Of a DNA stretch of 64,000 nt, positions 36,660 to 48,286 are shown piece by piece. The number at the start of each line of letters is the position of its first letter. Position 1 is the stretch's first letter. Position numbers and translations under genes: made by a program. This DNA comes from Pseudomonadota bacterium (GTDB lineage: Bacteria; Desulfobacterota; Desulfobulbia; Desulfobulbales; Desulfocapsaceae). The notes beneath the pieces are model-generated. The model had not been told where the DNA came from, did no database searches, and worked only from the letters and a program-made list of their open reading frames with translations. The DNA lies in NCBI GenBank assembly GCA_018817385.1, contig JAHIUA010000077.1, forward strand, positions 62,001 through 126,000, given 5' to 3'.

Positions 36660-37805
36660 ATGCAACGACATCTCTCTTTTCTTCAACCAGGCGGACTTTG
36701 CCTCCTGCTCCTGATCTTCAGCGCCGGCCCCCTCTCTGCCGCCACAAAGGTGGTGATAGCCAGTGCTGGTGCCTCAGGCTATCTGATGGAACACAACCTG
36801 CCTTCAGTGGCCCTGGCCGTGGCCATGGAGGCTGATCTGATCAAACAGGACCTGGTCCTGACCAAAGATAATGAGGTCATTGTCTTTCGTAATCCAACCC
36901 TGGAACGGGTAACAAATATTGGCGAGCTCTTTCCCGACAGGGCCCGTGAGGATGGCCGCTACCATGTCCTCGATTTCACCCTCGCCGAAATCCGTCAGCT
37001 CAGTCTCCACGACCCGAGCGGAAACTTTCCCCCAGAGCTCCAGCCCCGGTTGACCATCCCCACCCTCCGCGAAGAGCTGGCCATGATTCGTGGCCTGGAA
37101 AAAACCCTGAAAAAGAGCATCCGGATCGCTCCCGAAATCAAGCAGCCCTGGCTCTATCGCCAGGAGGGGCGTGATATCAGCAGACTGGTTCTCACCATTC
37201 TCCAGGAGTATGGTTACAACGGCCAGGAAGACAAGGTCATCCTCCTCTCCTTTGACCCTGAAGAGCTGCAGCGCATTGGCCAAAAACTCTTACCGGAAAT
37301 GGGGATGGCGATCAAACTGATCCAGCTCATCGACTCCAATGAGGGCACCGAAACCATGGTCGAGGAATGGGGAGCGCTGGTCAGCTACAATTATGAGTGG
37401 ATGTTCTCCAAATCAGGACTCCGCTCCCTGAAACGATATGCTGATGGAATTGGTCTCCACAAGTCCATGCTCGCCGACAACAGGGGCATGCTCCTCCTCC
37501 CCGGCTTTATCGACAATATCCATCAGCTGGGGATGCTCGCCTATACCCTCCCCGAGGAGCAAGAAGGCCAATCCATGGCCCCCTTTGTCAACAGCTCTAA
37601 TGAAGAACTCGATTTTTTCTATTTCACCGTCGGGGTAGATGGCATCATGACCGGTTTTTGCGGAGAGGCTGTCCGCTTTCTCAAAGACAGGCCCCAAAAG
37701 GTAGACTCCGCAACTGAGGAAAACACGACGCCTGCCGCTGCAGGATCTGTTCCTCTGCAACTGCCACCTCCACCTCAGCCGCCCACCTCAGGCGACAAAG
37801 AATAA
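36660..37805 (+). CDS. GlpQ-type glycerophosphodiester phosphodiesterase fold lacking catalytic residues
   Basis: 381 residues whose ATG directly follows the sucC stop codon. A signal peptide (~1-27) sends it to the periplasm. Overall it aligns well with GlpQ: ASGYLMEHNLPSVALA, QDLVLTKDNEVIV, LERVTNIGELFPDRAREDGR, PEIKQPW and YADGIG. However, the catalytic HR of the HRGASGY motif reads SA here, the metal-binding Glu before QDL is Lys, and the second catalytic His (HD before xLxRVT) is replaced in FRNPTLERVT. Only the PEIK glutamate remains. It therefore looks like a pseudoenzyme, perhaps a ligand-binding protein. The C-terminal ~35 residues are Pro/Gln-rich. Its place between sucC and sucD is odd for a periplasmic protein. 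Confidence 0.85.
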   Translation: MQRHLSFLQPGGLCLLLLIFSAGPLSAATKVVIASAGASGYLMEHNLPSVALAVAMEADLIKQDLVLTKDNEVIVFRNPTLERVTNIGELFPDRAREDGRYHVLDFTLAEIRQLSLHDPSGNFPPELQPRLTIPTLREELAMIRGLEKTLKKSIRIAPEIKQPWLYRQEGRDISRLVLTILQEYGYNGQEDKVILLSFDPEELQRIGQKLLPEMGMAIKLIQLIDSNEGTETMVEEWGALVSYNYEWMFSKSGLRSLKRYADGIGLHKSMLADNRGMLLLPGFIDNIHQLGMLAYTLPEEQEGQSMAPFVNSSNEELDFFYFTVGVDGIMTGFCGEAVRFLKDRPQKVDSATEENTTPAAAGSVPLQLPPPPQPPTSGDKE

Positions 37806-37933
37806 CACTCTTATATAATCTATGGTTTCAGATGGTGAAAAAATTACCCTCCCTCCCCAAGGAACTTCCTCTGAAAAGTAATTTGTGCCAATGTAACAGA
37901 TGAAAATTTTTCAACGCCAGCAAGGAATAATTC

Positions 37934-38818
37934 ATGGCCATTTTTATCGATAACAAGACAAGGGTCCTGGTTCAGGGGATCACCGGCAAAGAAGGCCAGT
38001 TTCACAGCAGGCAATGCCGGGACTACGGAACCCGGGTTGTGGCCGGTGTCACCCCTGGAAAAGGTGGCCAGAAGATGGATGGGATCCCTGTCTTCAACAG
38101 TGTCGCCGAGGCTTGCTTAGAGACCGGAGCCAACGCCTCCATGATCTTTGTCCCCCCACCCTTTGCAGCAGAGGCCATCCTTGAGGCAGTTGATGCGGAC
38201 ATGGAACTGGCAGTCTGTATCACCGAGGGTATCCCGGTCCTGGACATGCTCCGGGTCAAGCAGGCAATGGCTGGCAAACGAACCCGTCTCATAGGCCCCA
38301 ACTGTCCGGGTATCATCAGTCCGGGGGCCTGTAAGATCGGAATCATGCCCGGCGCCATCCACCTGGCCGGTGGTCCTGTGGGAGTGGTTTCCCGCTCCGG
38401 AACCCTGACCTATGAGGTGGTCCACCAGCTCACCTGTGAAGGGCTGGGCCAGACCACCTGCCTCGGCATTGGCGGAGATCCCATCACCGGGACCAGTTTC
38501 ATCGACTGTTTGCAGGCCTTTGCAGAGGACCCGGAGACTCAGGGGGTGGTGATGGTGGGAGAGATTGGTGGCAATGCCGAGGAAGAGGCCGCAGCATGGA
38601 TTGCGGCCAACATGAGAAAACCTGTGGTCGGTTTCATTGCCGGCCTGAGTGCCCCTCCCGGTCGGCGTATGGGACATGCCGGAGCCATTGTCAGCGGAGG
38701 CCGGGGTACGGCAGCGGCAAAGCTTGCCGCCATGCGCGAAAATCACATTCATGTCTGTGAGAATCTCGGCAATCTCGGCAGACTGTGCAAGGAAATATTT
38801 TCAGAGGTGCGCCCATGA
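37934..38818 (+). CDS. sucD: Succinyl-CoA synthetase alpha subunit
   Basis: 294 residues. It has the CoA-binding Rossmann region ([16 protein letters not shown]), [10 protein letters not shown], and the active-site histidine in [14 protein letters not shown], which carries phosphate between ATP and succinyl phosphate. An AAGGAA site precedes the ATG. The stop codon overlaps the following gene (ATGA). It is the partner of sucC, 1.27 kb upstream. Confidence 0.95.
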   Translation: MAIFIDNKTRVLVQGITGKEGQFHSRQCRDYGTRVVAGVTPGKGGQKMDGIPVFNSVAEACLETGANASMIFVPPPFAAEAILEAVDADMELAVCITEGIPVLDMLRVKQAMAGKRTRLIGPNCPGIISPGACKIGIMPGAIHLAGGPVGVVSRSGTLTYEVVHQLTCEGLGQTTCLGIGGDPITGTSFIDCLQAFAEDPETQGVVMVGEIGGNAEEEAAAWIAANMRKPVVGFIAGLSAPPGRRMGHAGAIVSGGRGTAAAKLAAMRENHIHVCENLGNLGRLCKEIFSEVRP

Positions 38819-39153
38819 AAGAGATCAGCTGGCAGGAATTTTCCCAGGTTGAATTGCGCACAGGCACCATTATTGAGGTGCACGATTTTCCGGAAGCACG
38901 GAAACCTGCCTGGAAACTGGTCATTGATTTCGGAGCGGAAATCGGCAAAAAATTCTCCAGCGCTCAGATCACAGACCTCTACAGCAAGGAAGACTTAACC
39001 GGCAAACAGATCATTGCCGTAATCAACTTTCCGCCAAAACAGATTGGTCCTTTTCTCTCCGACTGCCTGGTCACAGGTTTCATCCAAAATGACCAATCAG
39101 TGGTCCTGGCAGTTCCCGACAAACCAACAGCAAACGGCCTGAAACTGGCATAA
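38815..39153 (+). CDS. csaA: CsaA-like tRNA-binding OB-fold protein
   Basis: 112 residues from the ATG that overlaps the sucD stop. The whole protein is one tRNA-binding OB domain, with the family start [18 protein letters not shown], the middle [23 protein letters not shown] in part, and the end [16 protein letters not shown]. CsaA/YgjH-type proteins bind tRNA or act as export chaperones. Its presence inside a propionate operon is unexpected, and no metabolic role can be deduced. Confidence 0.85.
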   Translation: MKEISWQEFSQVELRTGTIIEVHDFPEARKPAWKLVIDFGAEIGKKFSSAQITDLYSKEDLTGKQIIAVINFPPKQIGPFLSDCLVTGFIQNDQSVVLAVPDKPTANGLKLA

Positions 39154-39163
39154 GGACTGGATT

Positions 39164-39589
39164 ATGGAAGAACAGCAGACACCCTATCGGGTACTGATCG
39201 GCAAACCCGGCCTTGACGGCCACGACCGTGGTGCAAAATTCATTGCCCGGGCCCTGCGGGACGAGGGATTTGAAGTGATCTATACCGGTATCCGCCGCAC
39301 AGCCGCCGAGATTGCGGCTACAGCCATCCAGGAAGATGTCGATGCCGTTGGTCTTTCTTCTCTCTCCGGTGCCCACCTCCGCCTCTTTCCCGAGGTCATT
39401 CGTGAACTGCAGACAAGAGGAGGAGAAGACATCCCGGTGCTGGGCGGCGGCGTCATCCCGGATGAAGATATCCAGCAATTACTGGAGGCTGGATTAAGTG
39501 CAATCTTCACTTCAGGCACCCCGGCCGCTGCCATTATCCGTTCCTTCACCGAGGCCTGCCGGAAACATTGTGATGGCACCAACATGTAG
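39164..39589 (+). CDS. Methylmalonyl-CoA mutase, B12-binding subunit
   Basis: 141 residues. The cobalamin-binding motif is KPGLDGHDRGAK with the axial histidine, followed by SSLSGAHL and LGGGVIPDED, the other parts of the B12 pocket. The mutase is split: this subunit carries the cofactor while the large subunit is encoded 1 kb downstream. It interconverts succinyl-CoA and methylmalonyl-CoA. Its end overlaps the meaB start by 17 bases. Confidence 0.94.
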   Translation: MEEQQTPYRVLIGKPGLDGHDRGAKFIARALRDEGFEVIYTGIRRTAAEIAATAIQEDVDAVGLSSLSGAHLRLFPEVIRELQTRGGEDIPVLGGGVIPDEDIQQLLEAGLSAIFTSGTPAAAIIRSFTEACRKHCDGTNM

Positions 39590-40508
39590 CAAACTGCTGG
39601 CAGGAGTGCGGCGCCAGGATCCCCGGGCCATTGGCAGGGCCATATCCGCCGTGGAAAACAACAGCGAATCTGCAGCAGATATCCTCTCAGCCCTGGACCA
39701 GGAGGCCATAGACGGGGTCCTGGTCCTTGGTATAACCGGCCCTCCCGGAGCAGGAAAGTCGACGCTTACCTCATCCATGATCCGTGCCTTACGCAAAGAA
39801 AAAAACCGGGTGGGGATCATCGCAATCGATCCCTCATCTCCCATAAGTGGCGGCGCCATCCTCGGTGACAGGATCCGGATGATGGAACATGCCCTGGATC
39901 CTGATGTCGTGCTTCGCTCCATGGCCACCCGGGGACGACTGGGCGGACTCTGTGCCTCGGCAGGCGCGGCAGTGAGGATCATGGCTGCTGCCGGCTGCCA
40001 GATAATCATCATAGAGACCGTGGGCGTCGGTCAATCTGAGATGGATATCGTCCGTCTGGCCGATATCACCCTCATGGTCCTGGCACCAGGATTTGGTGAT
40101 GACATCCAAGCCATGAAGGCCGGACTCCTTGAGGTTGCCGACCTCCTGATAATCAACAAATCCGACCTGCCAGGGGCCGAAGCCCTGTGTATGGAAATGG
40201 AACAGATTTTTCGCGACAAGCAGGAAAAAGATGGGATTTTACGGGTCGTGCAAACCATTGCCGCACAACACCAGGGCATTGACCAGCTCCTGGCGACCCT
40301 CAATGCCCTGGCATTCCATTTGAAATCCACTGGCATACAAGAAGAACGCCGCCACAAGGCCCTGAACGCGGAAACTCTGGACTGGATATTCGAGATCCTT
40401 CGGCCCCACTTTATCAAGGCCATGAACACGAAACCGGAAAGAAAAGAGCCTCGCATACGGGCACAGGAGCTGATCCATGAGTTCACAACCACAGAGCACC
40501 CTGAATAA
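39573..40508 (+). CDS. meaB: MeaB-type GTPase chaperone of methylmalonyl-CoA mutase
   Basis: 311 residues from the ATG at 39573, inside the end of the B12-subunit gene. It is a G3E-family GTPase: Walker [37 protein letters not shown] and the guanine-specificity motif NKSD. MeaB loads cobalamin correctly and protects the mutase from inactivation using GTP. Placement between the two mutase subunit genes fits exactly. In-frame starts upstream are inside the preceding gene and lack family sequence. Confidence 0.94.
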   Translation: MAPTCSKLLAGVRRQDPRAIGRAISAVENNSESAADILSALDQEAIDGVLVLGITGPPGAGKSTLTSSMIRALRKEKNRVGIIAIDPSSPISGGAILGDRIRMMEHALDPDVVLRSMATRGRLGGLCASAGAAVRIMAAAGCQIIIIETVGVGQSEMDIVRLADITLMVLAPGFGDDIQAMKAGLLEVADLLIINKSDLPGAEALCMEMEQIFRDKQEKDGILRVVQTIAAQHQGIDQLLATLNALAFHLKSTGIQEERRHKALNAETLDWIFEILRPHFIKAMNTKPERKEPRIRAQELIHEFTTTEHPE

Positions 40509-40564
40509 AAATGCTTCTCTGCCCATCGACCTCCAAGACAACCCCTTTTAAATGGATAGGCATC

Positions 40565-42208
40565 GTGACTACAGATAAAAACACAGATGATTGGCAGGAA
40601 AATGAACTGGCTGCCAGCTTGGATCGTTTTCCAGAACGACGGAAAGAATTCACCCTCCATGGCGGAACCGAAGTCCAGCGTCTGGCCCTGCCCGAAACCA
40701 TTGACGATGACTACCTGGAGCGCCTTGGTTTTCCAGGACGCTATCCCTTTACCCGTGGCGTCCAGCCCACCATGTACCGGGGCAGATTCTGGACCATGCG
40801 TCAGTATGCCGGGTTCTCCACGGCAGCCGAGTCCAACAGACGCTATCGCTATCTTCTCGAGCAAGGCACCACCGGACTCTCTGTGGCCTTTGATCTCCCT
40901 ACCCAGATTGGCTATGATTCCGACGACCCCATGGCTCTTGGAGAAGTGGGAAAGGTCGGAGTGGCCATTGATACCCTGGCCGACATGGAGACCCTGTTTC
41001 GCGACATTCCTCTGGACAAGATCTCCACCTCCATGACCATCAACTCCCCTGCCATTGTTCTCCTGGCCATGTATATCGTGGTTGCTGAAAAGCAGGGGGT
41101 CTCTTGCCAGCAGCTGCGGGGAACCATCCAGAATGATGTCCTCAAGGAGTATGTGGCCAGGGGCACTTACATCTTTCCGCCAAAGCCCTCGCTGCGACTG
41201 ATCACCGATATTTTCCAGTGGTGCAATCCCAACTTACCGCTCTTCAACACCATTTCCATCTCCGGGTACCATATCCGCGAGGCCGGTTCCACCGCAGCTC
41301 AGGAGGTGGCCTTTACTCTCGCCAACGGCATTACCTATGTCCAGACTGCCCTCGATGCCGGTCTGGAAATCGATCAATTTGCCCAGCGGCTGGCCTTTTT
41401 CTTCAACGCCTCCTCCAACCTCCTCGAAGAGGTGGCCAAGTTCCGGGCCGCACGCAGACTCTGGGCTCGTATCATGAAAAATCGCTTCGATGCGCAGAAT
41501 CCCGCATCCATGATGATGCGCTTTCATACCCAGACGGCAGGAAATACCCTGGCAGCCCAGCAGATCGACAACAATATAGTCCGTGTTACTCTCCAGGCAT
41601 TGGCCGCAGTACTTGGAGGCACCCAGAGCCTGCATACCAACTCCCGTGACGAGGCCCTGTCCCTGCCCACCGAGGCCTCGGTTCGCACCGCACTCAGGAC
41701 CCAGCAGATCATTGCTCATGAATCCGGCGTTGCAGATACGATTGATCCTTTTGCCGGATCGTATTATATCGAGCAGCTTACTGACATCATCGAACTGGCG
41801 GCTACGGAACTGATCGCCAAGATTGAAGGGGCGGGCGGTGTGGTAGCCTGTATCGAAGACGGCTTTATTCAGCGTCAAATCGAAGAGGCCGCCTATGAGT
41901 ACCAGAAGGAAATCGAATCCGGAGAGCGGGTTATTGTCGGAGTCAACTCCCTCCAGATCGAGGATGAAGAAAAACCAGAACTCCTCCGTATGGAATCCAA
42001 AGTCGAAGAGGAGCAGGTAACACGCCTGCAAAGAGTACGTGCAGAAAGGGACGAAGATGAGGTACAGTCGCGACTGGCCATTATCAAACTGGCAGCCGAG
42101 TCGGAGAGCAATCTCATGGAACCGATCCTTGATGCAATACGTGCCTATGGCAGTCTTGGTGAAATCTGCTCTGTCCTCCGTGAGGTTTTTGGAGAATACA
42201 GAGATTGA
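40565..42208 (+). CDS. Methylmalonyl-CoA mutase large subunit
   Basis: About 547 residues from a GTG at 40565 (GGATAGG upstream); an ATG at 40511, two bases after meaB, would add 18 residues unlike the family. The TIM-barrel substrate domain has [44 protein letters not shown] and [14 protein letters not shown], all typical of the mutase active site. It ends without a B12 domain, so it depends on the separate small subunit. It is a radical enzyme, cytoplasmic, and the central step of the pathway in this block. Confidence 0.93.
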   Translation: MTTDKNTDDWQENELAASLDRFPERRKEFTLHGGTEVQRLALPETIDDDYLERLGFPGRYPFTRGVQPTMYRGRFWTMRQYAGFSTAAESNRRYRYLLEQGTTGLSVAFDLPTQIGYDSDDPMALGEVGKVGVAIDTLADMETLFRDIPLDKISTSMTINSPAIVLLAMYIVVAEKQGVSCQQLRGTIQNDVLKEYVARGTYIFPPKPSLRLITDIFQWCNPNLPLFNTISISGYHIREAGSTAAQEVAFTLANGITYVQTALDAGLEIDQFAQRLAFFFNASSNLLEEVAKFRAARRLWARIMKNRFDAQNPASMMMRFHTQTAGNTLAAQQIDNNIVRVTLQALAAVLGGTQSLHTNSRDEALSLPTEASVRTALRTQQIIAHESGVADTIDPFAGSYYIEQLTDIIELAATELIAKIEGAGGVVACIEDGFIQRQIEEAAYEYQKEIESGERVIVGVNSLQIEDEEKPELLRMESKVEEEQVTRLQRVRAERDEDEVQSRLAIIKLAAESESNLMEPILDAIRAYGSLGEICSVLREVFGEYRD

Positions 42209-42303
42209 ACGGAGAGTGGAGAGACAGACCAGCATCCCTGCTGCCAACGTTCCTGCACGGACTCACCGCACTCCCTTATTAAAAGCTGATACCTGAAACG
42301 TAT

Positions 42304-42707
42304 ATGTTAAAAAAAATAGATCACCTGGGAATTGCAGTCCATTCCATTGCCGAGGCCCGCTACTTTTATGAAACTGTTCTCGGACTCACCTGTGAAAAAG
42401 AGGAAGAAGTCGCCTCTCAGAAGGTGCGAACCGCCTTCTTTTCTCTGGGTGAGACCCATATTGAGCTCCTGGAACCCACAGCAGAGGACAGCCCCATTGC
42501 CAAATTCATTGCAAATCGCGGGGAGGGCATTCATCATGTGGCCTACTGCTGCACAGATGTGACAAAACAGTTAGACCAGGCCAGAGAACATGGCTGCCGC
42601 CTGATCAACGAGACACCGATTTCCGGGGCAGGAAACAAAGAGGTGGCCTTTCTCCATCCCAAGTCCAGTCACGGAGTCCTCACCGAATTCTGCAGTGGAG
42701 AACAGCA

Positions 42708-42711
<4 letters not shown>
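42304..42711 (+). CDS. mce: Methylmalonyl-CoA epimerase
   Basis: 135 residues of the glyoxalase/vicinal oxygen chelate fold. Metal-ligand positions are visible in [25 protein letters not shown] and the final VLTEFC. It interconverts the R and S forms of methylmalonyl-CoA so that mutase and carboxyltransferase can share the pool. The stop overlaps the next start (ATGA), coupling it to the carboxyltransferase gene. Confidence 0.94.
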
Positions 42712-44252
<1,541 letters not shown>

Positions 44253-44359
44253 TGAAGCAGTAAAATCGTATCAGAGGGCCAGCCGCGAAACTCCATTTTC
44301 ATGACAACAAATCTGCTGCAGTCCTTGAACCTTCATACCACCTCCAGTAAAGTGATACT

Positions 44360-44746
44360 ATGTCATTTGCAAATATAGGTTTCCATAACCTCATCCAGCC
44401 TGGATTCAATGCACTGCAGTTTTCTCTCATAGGCCTCAGTCTGGTTTTTGGCGGACTTTTGATCATTGCCCTCTACATCAGCCTGCTCCCCAAGCTACTT
44501 GAATGCACTCAGGGCCAACAGGCAGCCCCCCCTGCAAAACAGAAGACAGCTGCAGACACTCAGGAGGAAGAAGAAATCCTTCTGGCCATTGCCATCGCCT
44601 TCCACCTGCACAGCAACTTTCCCGAGGGCAGCGAACGTATCACCTGGAAGAGTCATGGTGACATGGAGTCGCCCTCGCCCTGGCTGGTCTCCGGCCGCAT
44701 GCATTCTCTGAGCAGTCGTAAATTACCCAATAACTGGAAGAGGTAA
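44360..44746 (+). CDS. OadG/MmdD-like small membrane subunit
   Basis: 128 residues. One N-terminal membrane span (~20-44, FSLIGLSLVFGGLLIIALY) is followed by a charged, Pro/Gln-rich linker with an EEEE run and a C-terminal part (LLAIAIAFHLH, then SPWLVSGRM), as in gamma/delta subunits of sodium-pumping decarboxylases. These anchor the carboxyltransferase to the membrane subunit. The position between carboxyltransferase and biotin carrier matches mmd operons. Confidence 0.82.
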   Translation: MSFANIGFHNLIQPGFNALQFSLIGLSLVFGGLLIIALYISLLPKLLECTQGQQAAPPAKQKTAADTQEEEEILLAIAIAFHLHSNFPEGSERITWKSHGDMESPSPWLVSGRMHSLSSRKLPNNWKR

Positions 44747-44760
44747 TGAGGGGAGCCCTT

Positions 44761-44786
44761 CCTTACCATTACCGGGCATGGTAAGG
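44761..44786 (+). promoter_or_regulatory. Intercistronic hairpin before the biotin-carrier gene
   Basis: A 9-bp perfect stem (44761-44769 with 44778-44786) and 8-base loop lie between the OadG-like and biotin-carrier genes. No T run follows; it could set relative expression by slowing readthrough or protecting RNA. Confidence 0.45.
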
Positions 44787-44839
44787 TGAACGAATCAGTC
44801 ACCAATGTTTTGCCCCCCATAAACACAGACCAAGAGACA

Positions 44840-45271
44840 ATGAAAGAATATAAACTCAGTATTAATGCCAATAGCTATACCGTCGTCATCAAGGATGTCA
44901 CAGATGATGCCGTGCTTGCCGAAGTGAATGGAAAAAAACATCTTGTCCGTATCGATACCATCGCCAATATCTGCCCGCCCCTGGAAAAACAGCTGCCAAC
45001 TCAACTAACCACCTCCTCCCCATCCCCATCCCCATCATCCTCAGCACTGACTGCTGATTCCGGGACCATCATCACCCCCATTCCCGGCCAGATCATCAGC
45101 ATCAGTGTCAGCCAGGGAGAAAAAATCCGCTGCGGTCAAAAACTGCTGGTTCTGGAGGCCATGAAATTAGAAAACAGTATCACTGCCACCATGGATGGGA
45201 CTGTCAACGAGATCCTGGTGGCAGAGGGTGATGTGGTCACTCAGGGCCAGCCCCTGATTGTTCTGGTCTAA
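44840..45271 (+). CDS. mmdC: Biotin carboxyl carrier protein of the decarboxylase
   Basis: 143 residues from the ATG at 44840; an in-frame GTG at 44786 would add 18 residues. The C-terminal biotinyl domain has the lysine motif LEAMKLENS (biotinylated lysine near residue 110) and the hammerhead fold pattern (TPIPGQIISISVSQGE, ILVAEGDVVTQGQPL). A Ser/Pro-rich linker precedes it. It shuttles carboxyl groups from the carboxyltransferase to the OadB-like subunit encoded ten bases downstream. Confidence 0.93.
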   Translation: MKEYKLSINANSYTVVIKDVTDDAVLAEVNGKKHLVRIDTIANICPPLEKQLPTQLTTSSPSPSPSSSALTADSGTIITPIPGQIISISVSQGEKIRCGQKLLVLEAMKLENSITATMDGTVNEILVAEGDVVTQGQPLIVLV

Positions 45272-45280
45272 GGAGGATCC

Positions 45281-46408
45281 GTGAATCTGCTCAGCTTTTT
45301 CAACAACTCCGGATTTGCCTACCTGGAATGGGGTAATCTCATGATGATCGGGGTGGGAATACTCTTCATCTACCTCGCCATCACCAAGGATTATGAGCCC
45401 CTCCTCCTCATCCCCATCGGTTTTGGGGTGATCGTCGGCAACATCCCTCCCATAGAAGGTATGCCGCTCTCTGTATATGCAGAAGGTTCGGTCTTTTCCT
45501 ACCTCTATATGGGGGTGATGAAGGGTATCTATCCCCCTCTTATTTTTCTCGGCATCGGGGCTATGACCGATTTTTCCACCATGCTCTCCAACCCCAAGTT
45601 GATTTTGCTGGGTGCTGCGGCCCAGGTCGGTGTCTTCCTCACCTTTCTCGGTTCCCTTTTTCTCGGCTTTAGTCCTGAACAGGCTGGAGCCATCGGCATC
45701 ATCGGCGGAGCAGACGGCCCCACGGCCATTTTTCTTTCCTCCATGCTCGCTCCAGAACTGCTCGGTCCCATTGCCATTGCCGCCTACTCTTACATGGCCC
45801 TGGTACCTGTGATCCAGCCACCCATCATGTACCTCTTTACCACGAAAAAAGAGCGCCGGATTCAGATGAAACCTCCCCGCCAGGTTTCCAAAAAAGAAAA
45901 AGTCATCTTTCCCATTGTCGCCTTTCTCATCTGTGCCCTGATTGCCCCGGGTTCCATGACCCTCCTCGGCATGCTCTTCTTCGGCAACCTCCTCAAAGAA
46001 TCAATGGTCACCGAACGACTTGCCAACACTGCCCGCAACGGACTCATTGACACCGTCACCATCCTCTTAGGGTTTTCCGTGGGAGCCTCCACTCAGGCCC
46101 AGACCTTTCTCACCGCCCAGTCCATTTTGATCTTTGTCCTGGGGGCAGCCTCTTTTGTGGTGGCCACCATGGGAGGAGTACTCTTTGCCAAGTTCATGAA
46201 CCTCTTTCTCAAAGAAAAAATCAATCCCCTGCTCGGTGCAGCAGGGGTATCCGCCGTCCCCGATTCAGCCAGGGTTGTCCATGCCATCGGTCTCAAGGAA
46301 GACCCCAACAACTTCCTGCTTATGCATGCCATGGCCCCGAATGTGGCTGGAGTCATTGGTTCTGCCATAGCCGCTGGTGTGCTCTGGTCAGCCCTGGGTA
46401 AATTTTAG
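45281..46408 (+). CDS. mmdB: OadB/MmdB-type sodium-translocating decarboxylase beta subunit
   Basis: 375 residues starting at a GTG behind a perfect AAGGAGG. It is a polytopic membrane protein with the conserved GGADGPTAIFLSS stretch (catalytic and sodium-binding aspartate) and FGNLLKESMVTERL plus LGFSVGAST in the second half. In the known enzymes it decarboxylates carboxybiotin and pumps sodium outward. Here it would convert the free energy of methylmalonyl-CoA decarboxylation into a sodium gradient, or use that gradient in reverse. Confidence 0.94.
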   Translation: MNLLSFFNNSGFAYLEWGNLMMIGVGILFIYLAITKDYEPLLLIPIGFGVIVGNIPPIEGMPLSVYAEGSVFSYLYMGVMKGIYPPLIFLGIGAMTDFSTMLSNPKLILLGAAAQVGVFLTFLGSLFLGFSPEQAGAIGIIGGADGPTAIFLSSMLAPELLGPIAIAAYSYMALVPVIQPPIMYLFTTKKERRIQMKPPRQVSKKEKVIFPIVAFLICALIAPGSMTLLGMLFFGNLLKESMVTERLANTARNGLIDTVTILLGFSVGASTQAQTFLTAQSILIFVLGAASFVVATMGGVLFAKFMNLFLKEKINPLLGAAGVSAVPDSARVVHAIGLKEDPNNFLLMHAMAPNVAGVIGSAIAAGVLWSALGKF

Positions 46409-46477
46409 AAAGTGAGGCCAGTTCCCTGCCCAGCTGACCAATTCCCTTTTCCTGTCCCTTTACAAGGAGATACTCCC

Positions 46478-47335
46478 ATGCCCCACCCTCTCATTCTTGG
46501 TGATTTCCAATTATACTGGCTAAACGGAGGGAGTTTCCGCCTCGACGGCGGCACCATGTTTGGCGCTGTCCCCAAGGTCCTCTGGCAGAAAAAATATACG
46601 GCCGATGCGGCCAACTCCATCCCTCTGGTCAATGACCTCCTCCTGGTCAAAACGCCGCAGCATACCCTTGTCATAGATACCGGTCTTGGAAATAAACTGA
46701 CTGCCAAACAACTCTCTATCTTTCAAGTAACCTCGCCCTGGTCAGTGGTGACTGACCTGACAGACCTTGGCCTGTCACGCGATGACATCGACCTTGTCCT
46801 TCTCACCCACTGCGATTTTGATCATGCCGGTGGTATTGTCATGCTCAATGAAGAGAAAAAAGAAGAACTGACTTTTCCCCGCGCCCTTCATTATGTGCAA
46901 AAAGCAGAATGGGAAGACGTGGAAACCCCCTGCCACCGTGCCCAGTCAACCTACTGGGCGGAAAACTTTGACCTCCTCAAAAGGGAAGGACAGCTGAAAA
47001 TCATTGAGGGCGACCTGGAAGTCGGCCCTGGTATCAGGCTTCGTCACACAGGGGGCCACACCCGCGGTCACCAGTTGGTAGAACTCTCTTCGCAGGGAAA
47101 AACAGCCGTCCACCTTGGTGATCTTTTCCCCACCCATGCCCACATCAATCCTCTCTGGATTATGGCCTATGACAACTTTCCTCTGCAAGTCATAGAGCGC
47201 AAAAAAGAATACTTCAACCACTATGGCAAGCTCAACAGCTGGTTCACCTTTTATCACGATCCACAGATCAAGGCCTGCAAGATAACTGAACAGGGAGATA
47301 TCAAAGCCACCTGGCCTCCATCTCTGCAGCGGTAG
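46478..47335 (+). CDS. MBL-fold metallo-hydrolase
   Basis: 285 residues from the ATG at 46478, which has AAGGAGA upstream. Metal-binding motif THCDFDHAGG, then HTGGHTRGH and HLGDLFPTH give a complete two-metal site. The N-terminal beta region (WLNGGSFRLDGGTMFG) is like that of lactonase-type family members. It may share transcripts with the propionate block (69-base gap). The substrate is unknown. The following gap, 47336-47628, has no gene I can support. Confidence 0.85.
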   Translation: MPHPLILGDFQLYWLNGGSFRLDGGTMFGAVPKVLWQKKYTADAANSIPLVNDLLLVKTPQHTLVIDTGLGNKLTAKQLSIFQVTSPWSVVTDLTDLGLSRDDIDLVLLTHCDFDHAGGIVMLNEEKKEELTFPRALHYVQKAEWEDVETPCHRAQSTYWAENFDLLKREGQLKIIEGDLEVGPGIRLRHTGGHTRGHQLVELSSQGKTAVHLGDLFPTHAHINPLWIMAYDNFPLQVIERKKEYFNHYGKLNSWFTFYHDPQIKACKITEQGDIKATWPPSLQR

Positions 47336-47628
47336 CCCTGCTTCCTCCGTACCCCGCCCAGGCGTGCTGCGCAGCAAGCAGATCTCTCCACGTCCTGTTC
47401 TTTTTCAGGGGACGTCGTTGCTGGGCCGTCCTGTCTCCACCCTCTGTTACAACGAGAACTCTTCTCTTAGCAACGCATCAAGTTCCTGACAGCCCCCCCC
47501 TTTTTTTAGGCAAATAGTAATTGCTTTTTCAGGAGAAAAGATATTAATTAGCTGCAACAAATAGTTATAGTCGTATTGTTACAATAAAGTGGAATACGCC
47601 TGTACAACAACCAAAGGAGAAACATATC

Positions 47629-47937
47629 ATGAACAATAACAGGAACATGACCAAAGTCTTTTGTACTGCTATTGCCCTCCTCCTTACCAGTGGCATCGCT
47701 TTCTCCAGCGCCTTTGCCTCCGGTACAGAATCTGCAACCCATGAAATGGCTGAACATACAACCGGAGATATGGCCAAGGAAGCTGCCACAGAAGTAGTAG
47801 ACGCGACCAAGGAAAAAACTATCGATATGGCTAAAGAACAGGCCAACACTGCGGTAGACTCTGCCCTTGGACAAGTTGATGAGACCCTGAAACCTGCTGA
47901 ACACGCAACAGAGGCAGTAAAAGAAGTTACCCATTAA
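47629..47937 (+). CDS. Small secreted helical (LEA-like) protein
   Basis: 102 residues with AAAGGAG upstream and a signal peptide cleaved near AFASG (~31). The mature part has no Cys and no Trp and is made of amphipathic helical stretches such as VVDATKEKTIDMAKEQANTA, like LEA or YtxH-type proteins. Function is unknown; envelope protection is a guess. From 47938 to 48286 I see no convincing gene. Confidence 0.75.
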   Translation: MNNNRNMTKVFCTAIALLLTSGIAFSSAFASGTESATHEMAEHTTGDMAKEAATEVVDATKEKTIDMAKEQANTAVDSALGQVDETLKPAEHATEAVKEVTH

Positions 47938-48286
47938 TTTTTCCCCTGCCATCTGCGGCCAACCAGCAAGATCCTCTCCCCACTGGTTGTCCGCTGCCGG
48001 CACCTTCCTGATCCTCGACTCCAGACAAGCAGCGGGGAGGCAATTCCGGACAAGGAAAAAGAGAGCGAGCACCTCTCGCCGCACCACTTATTATTCAAAA
48101 AAACACTTCTCCTCCCGCGAAGATCTGCAGAAAGCCCTTCCTTTCTTGCTCATATCTCCGCTACAATAAAACCTGCAGACCACCTCTCTATGAACCTTGA
48201 GAGCATAAGCGCTTCTTCGCTGGACCTGCTTCTCGCCCGGACAACTGTGAGCAACAGGGCATCAATATAACCTTTCATCCCCTTTA

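Noticed and set aside
41234-42247. 337-codon minus-strand frame
   Set aside because: Antisense to the mutase large subunit, which is strongly supported by conserved motifs.
47987-48169. 60-codon frame after the small secreted protein
   Set aside because: No ribosome site, arginine/serine-rich product, no support as a gene.
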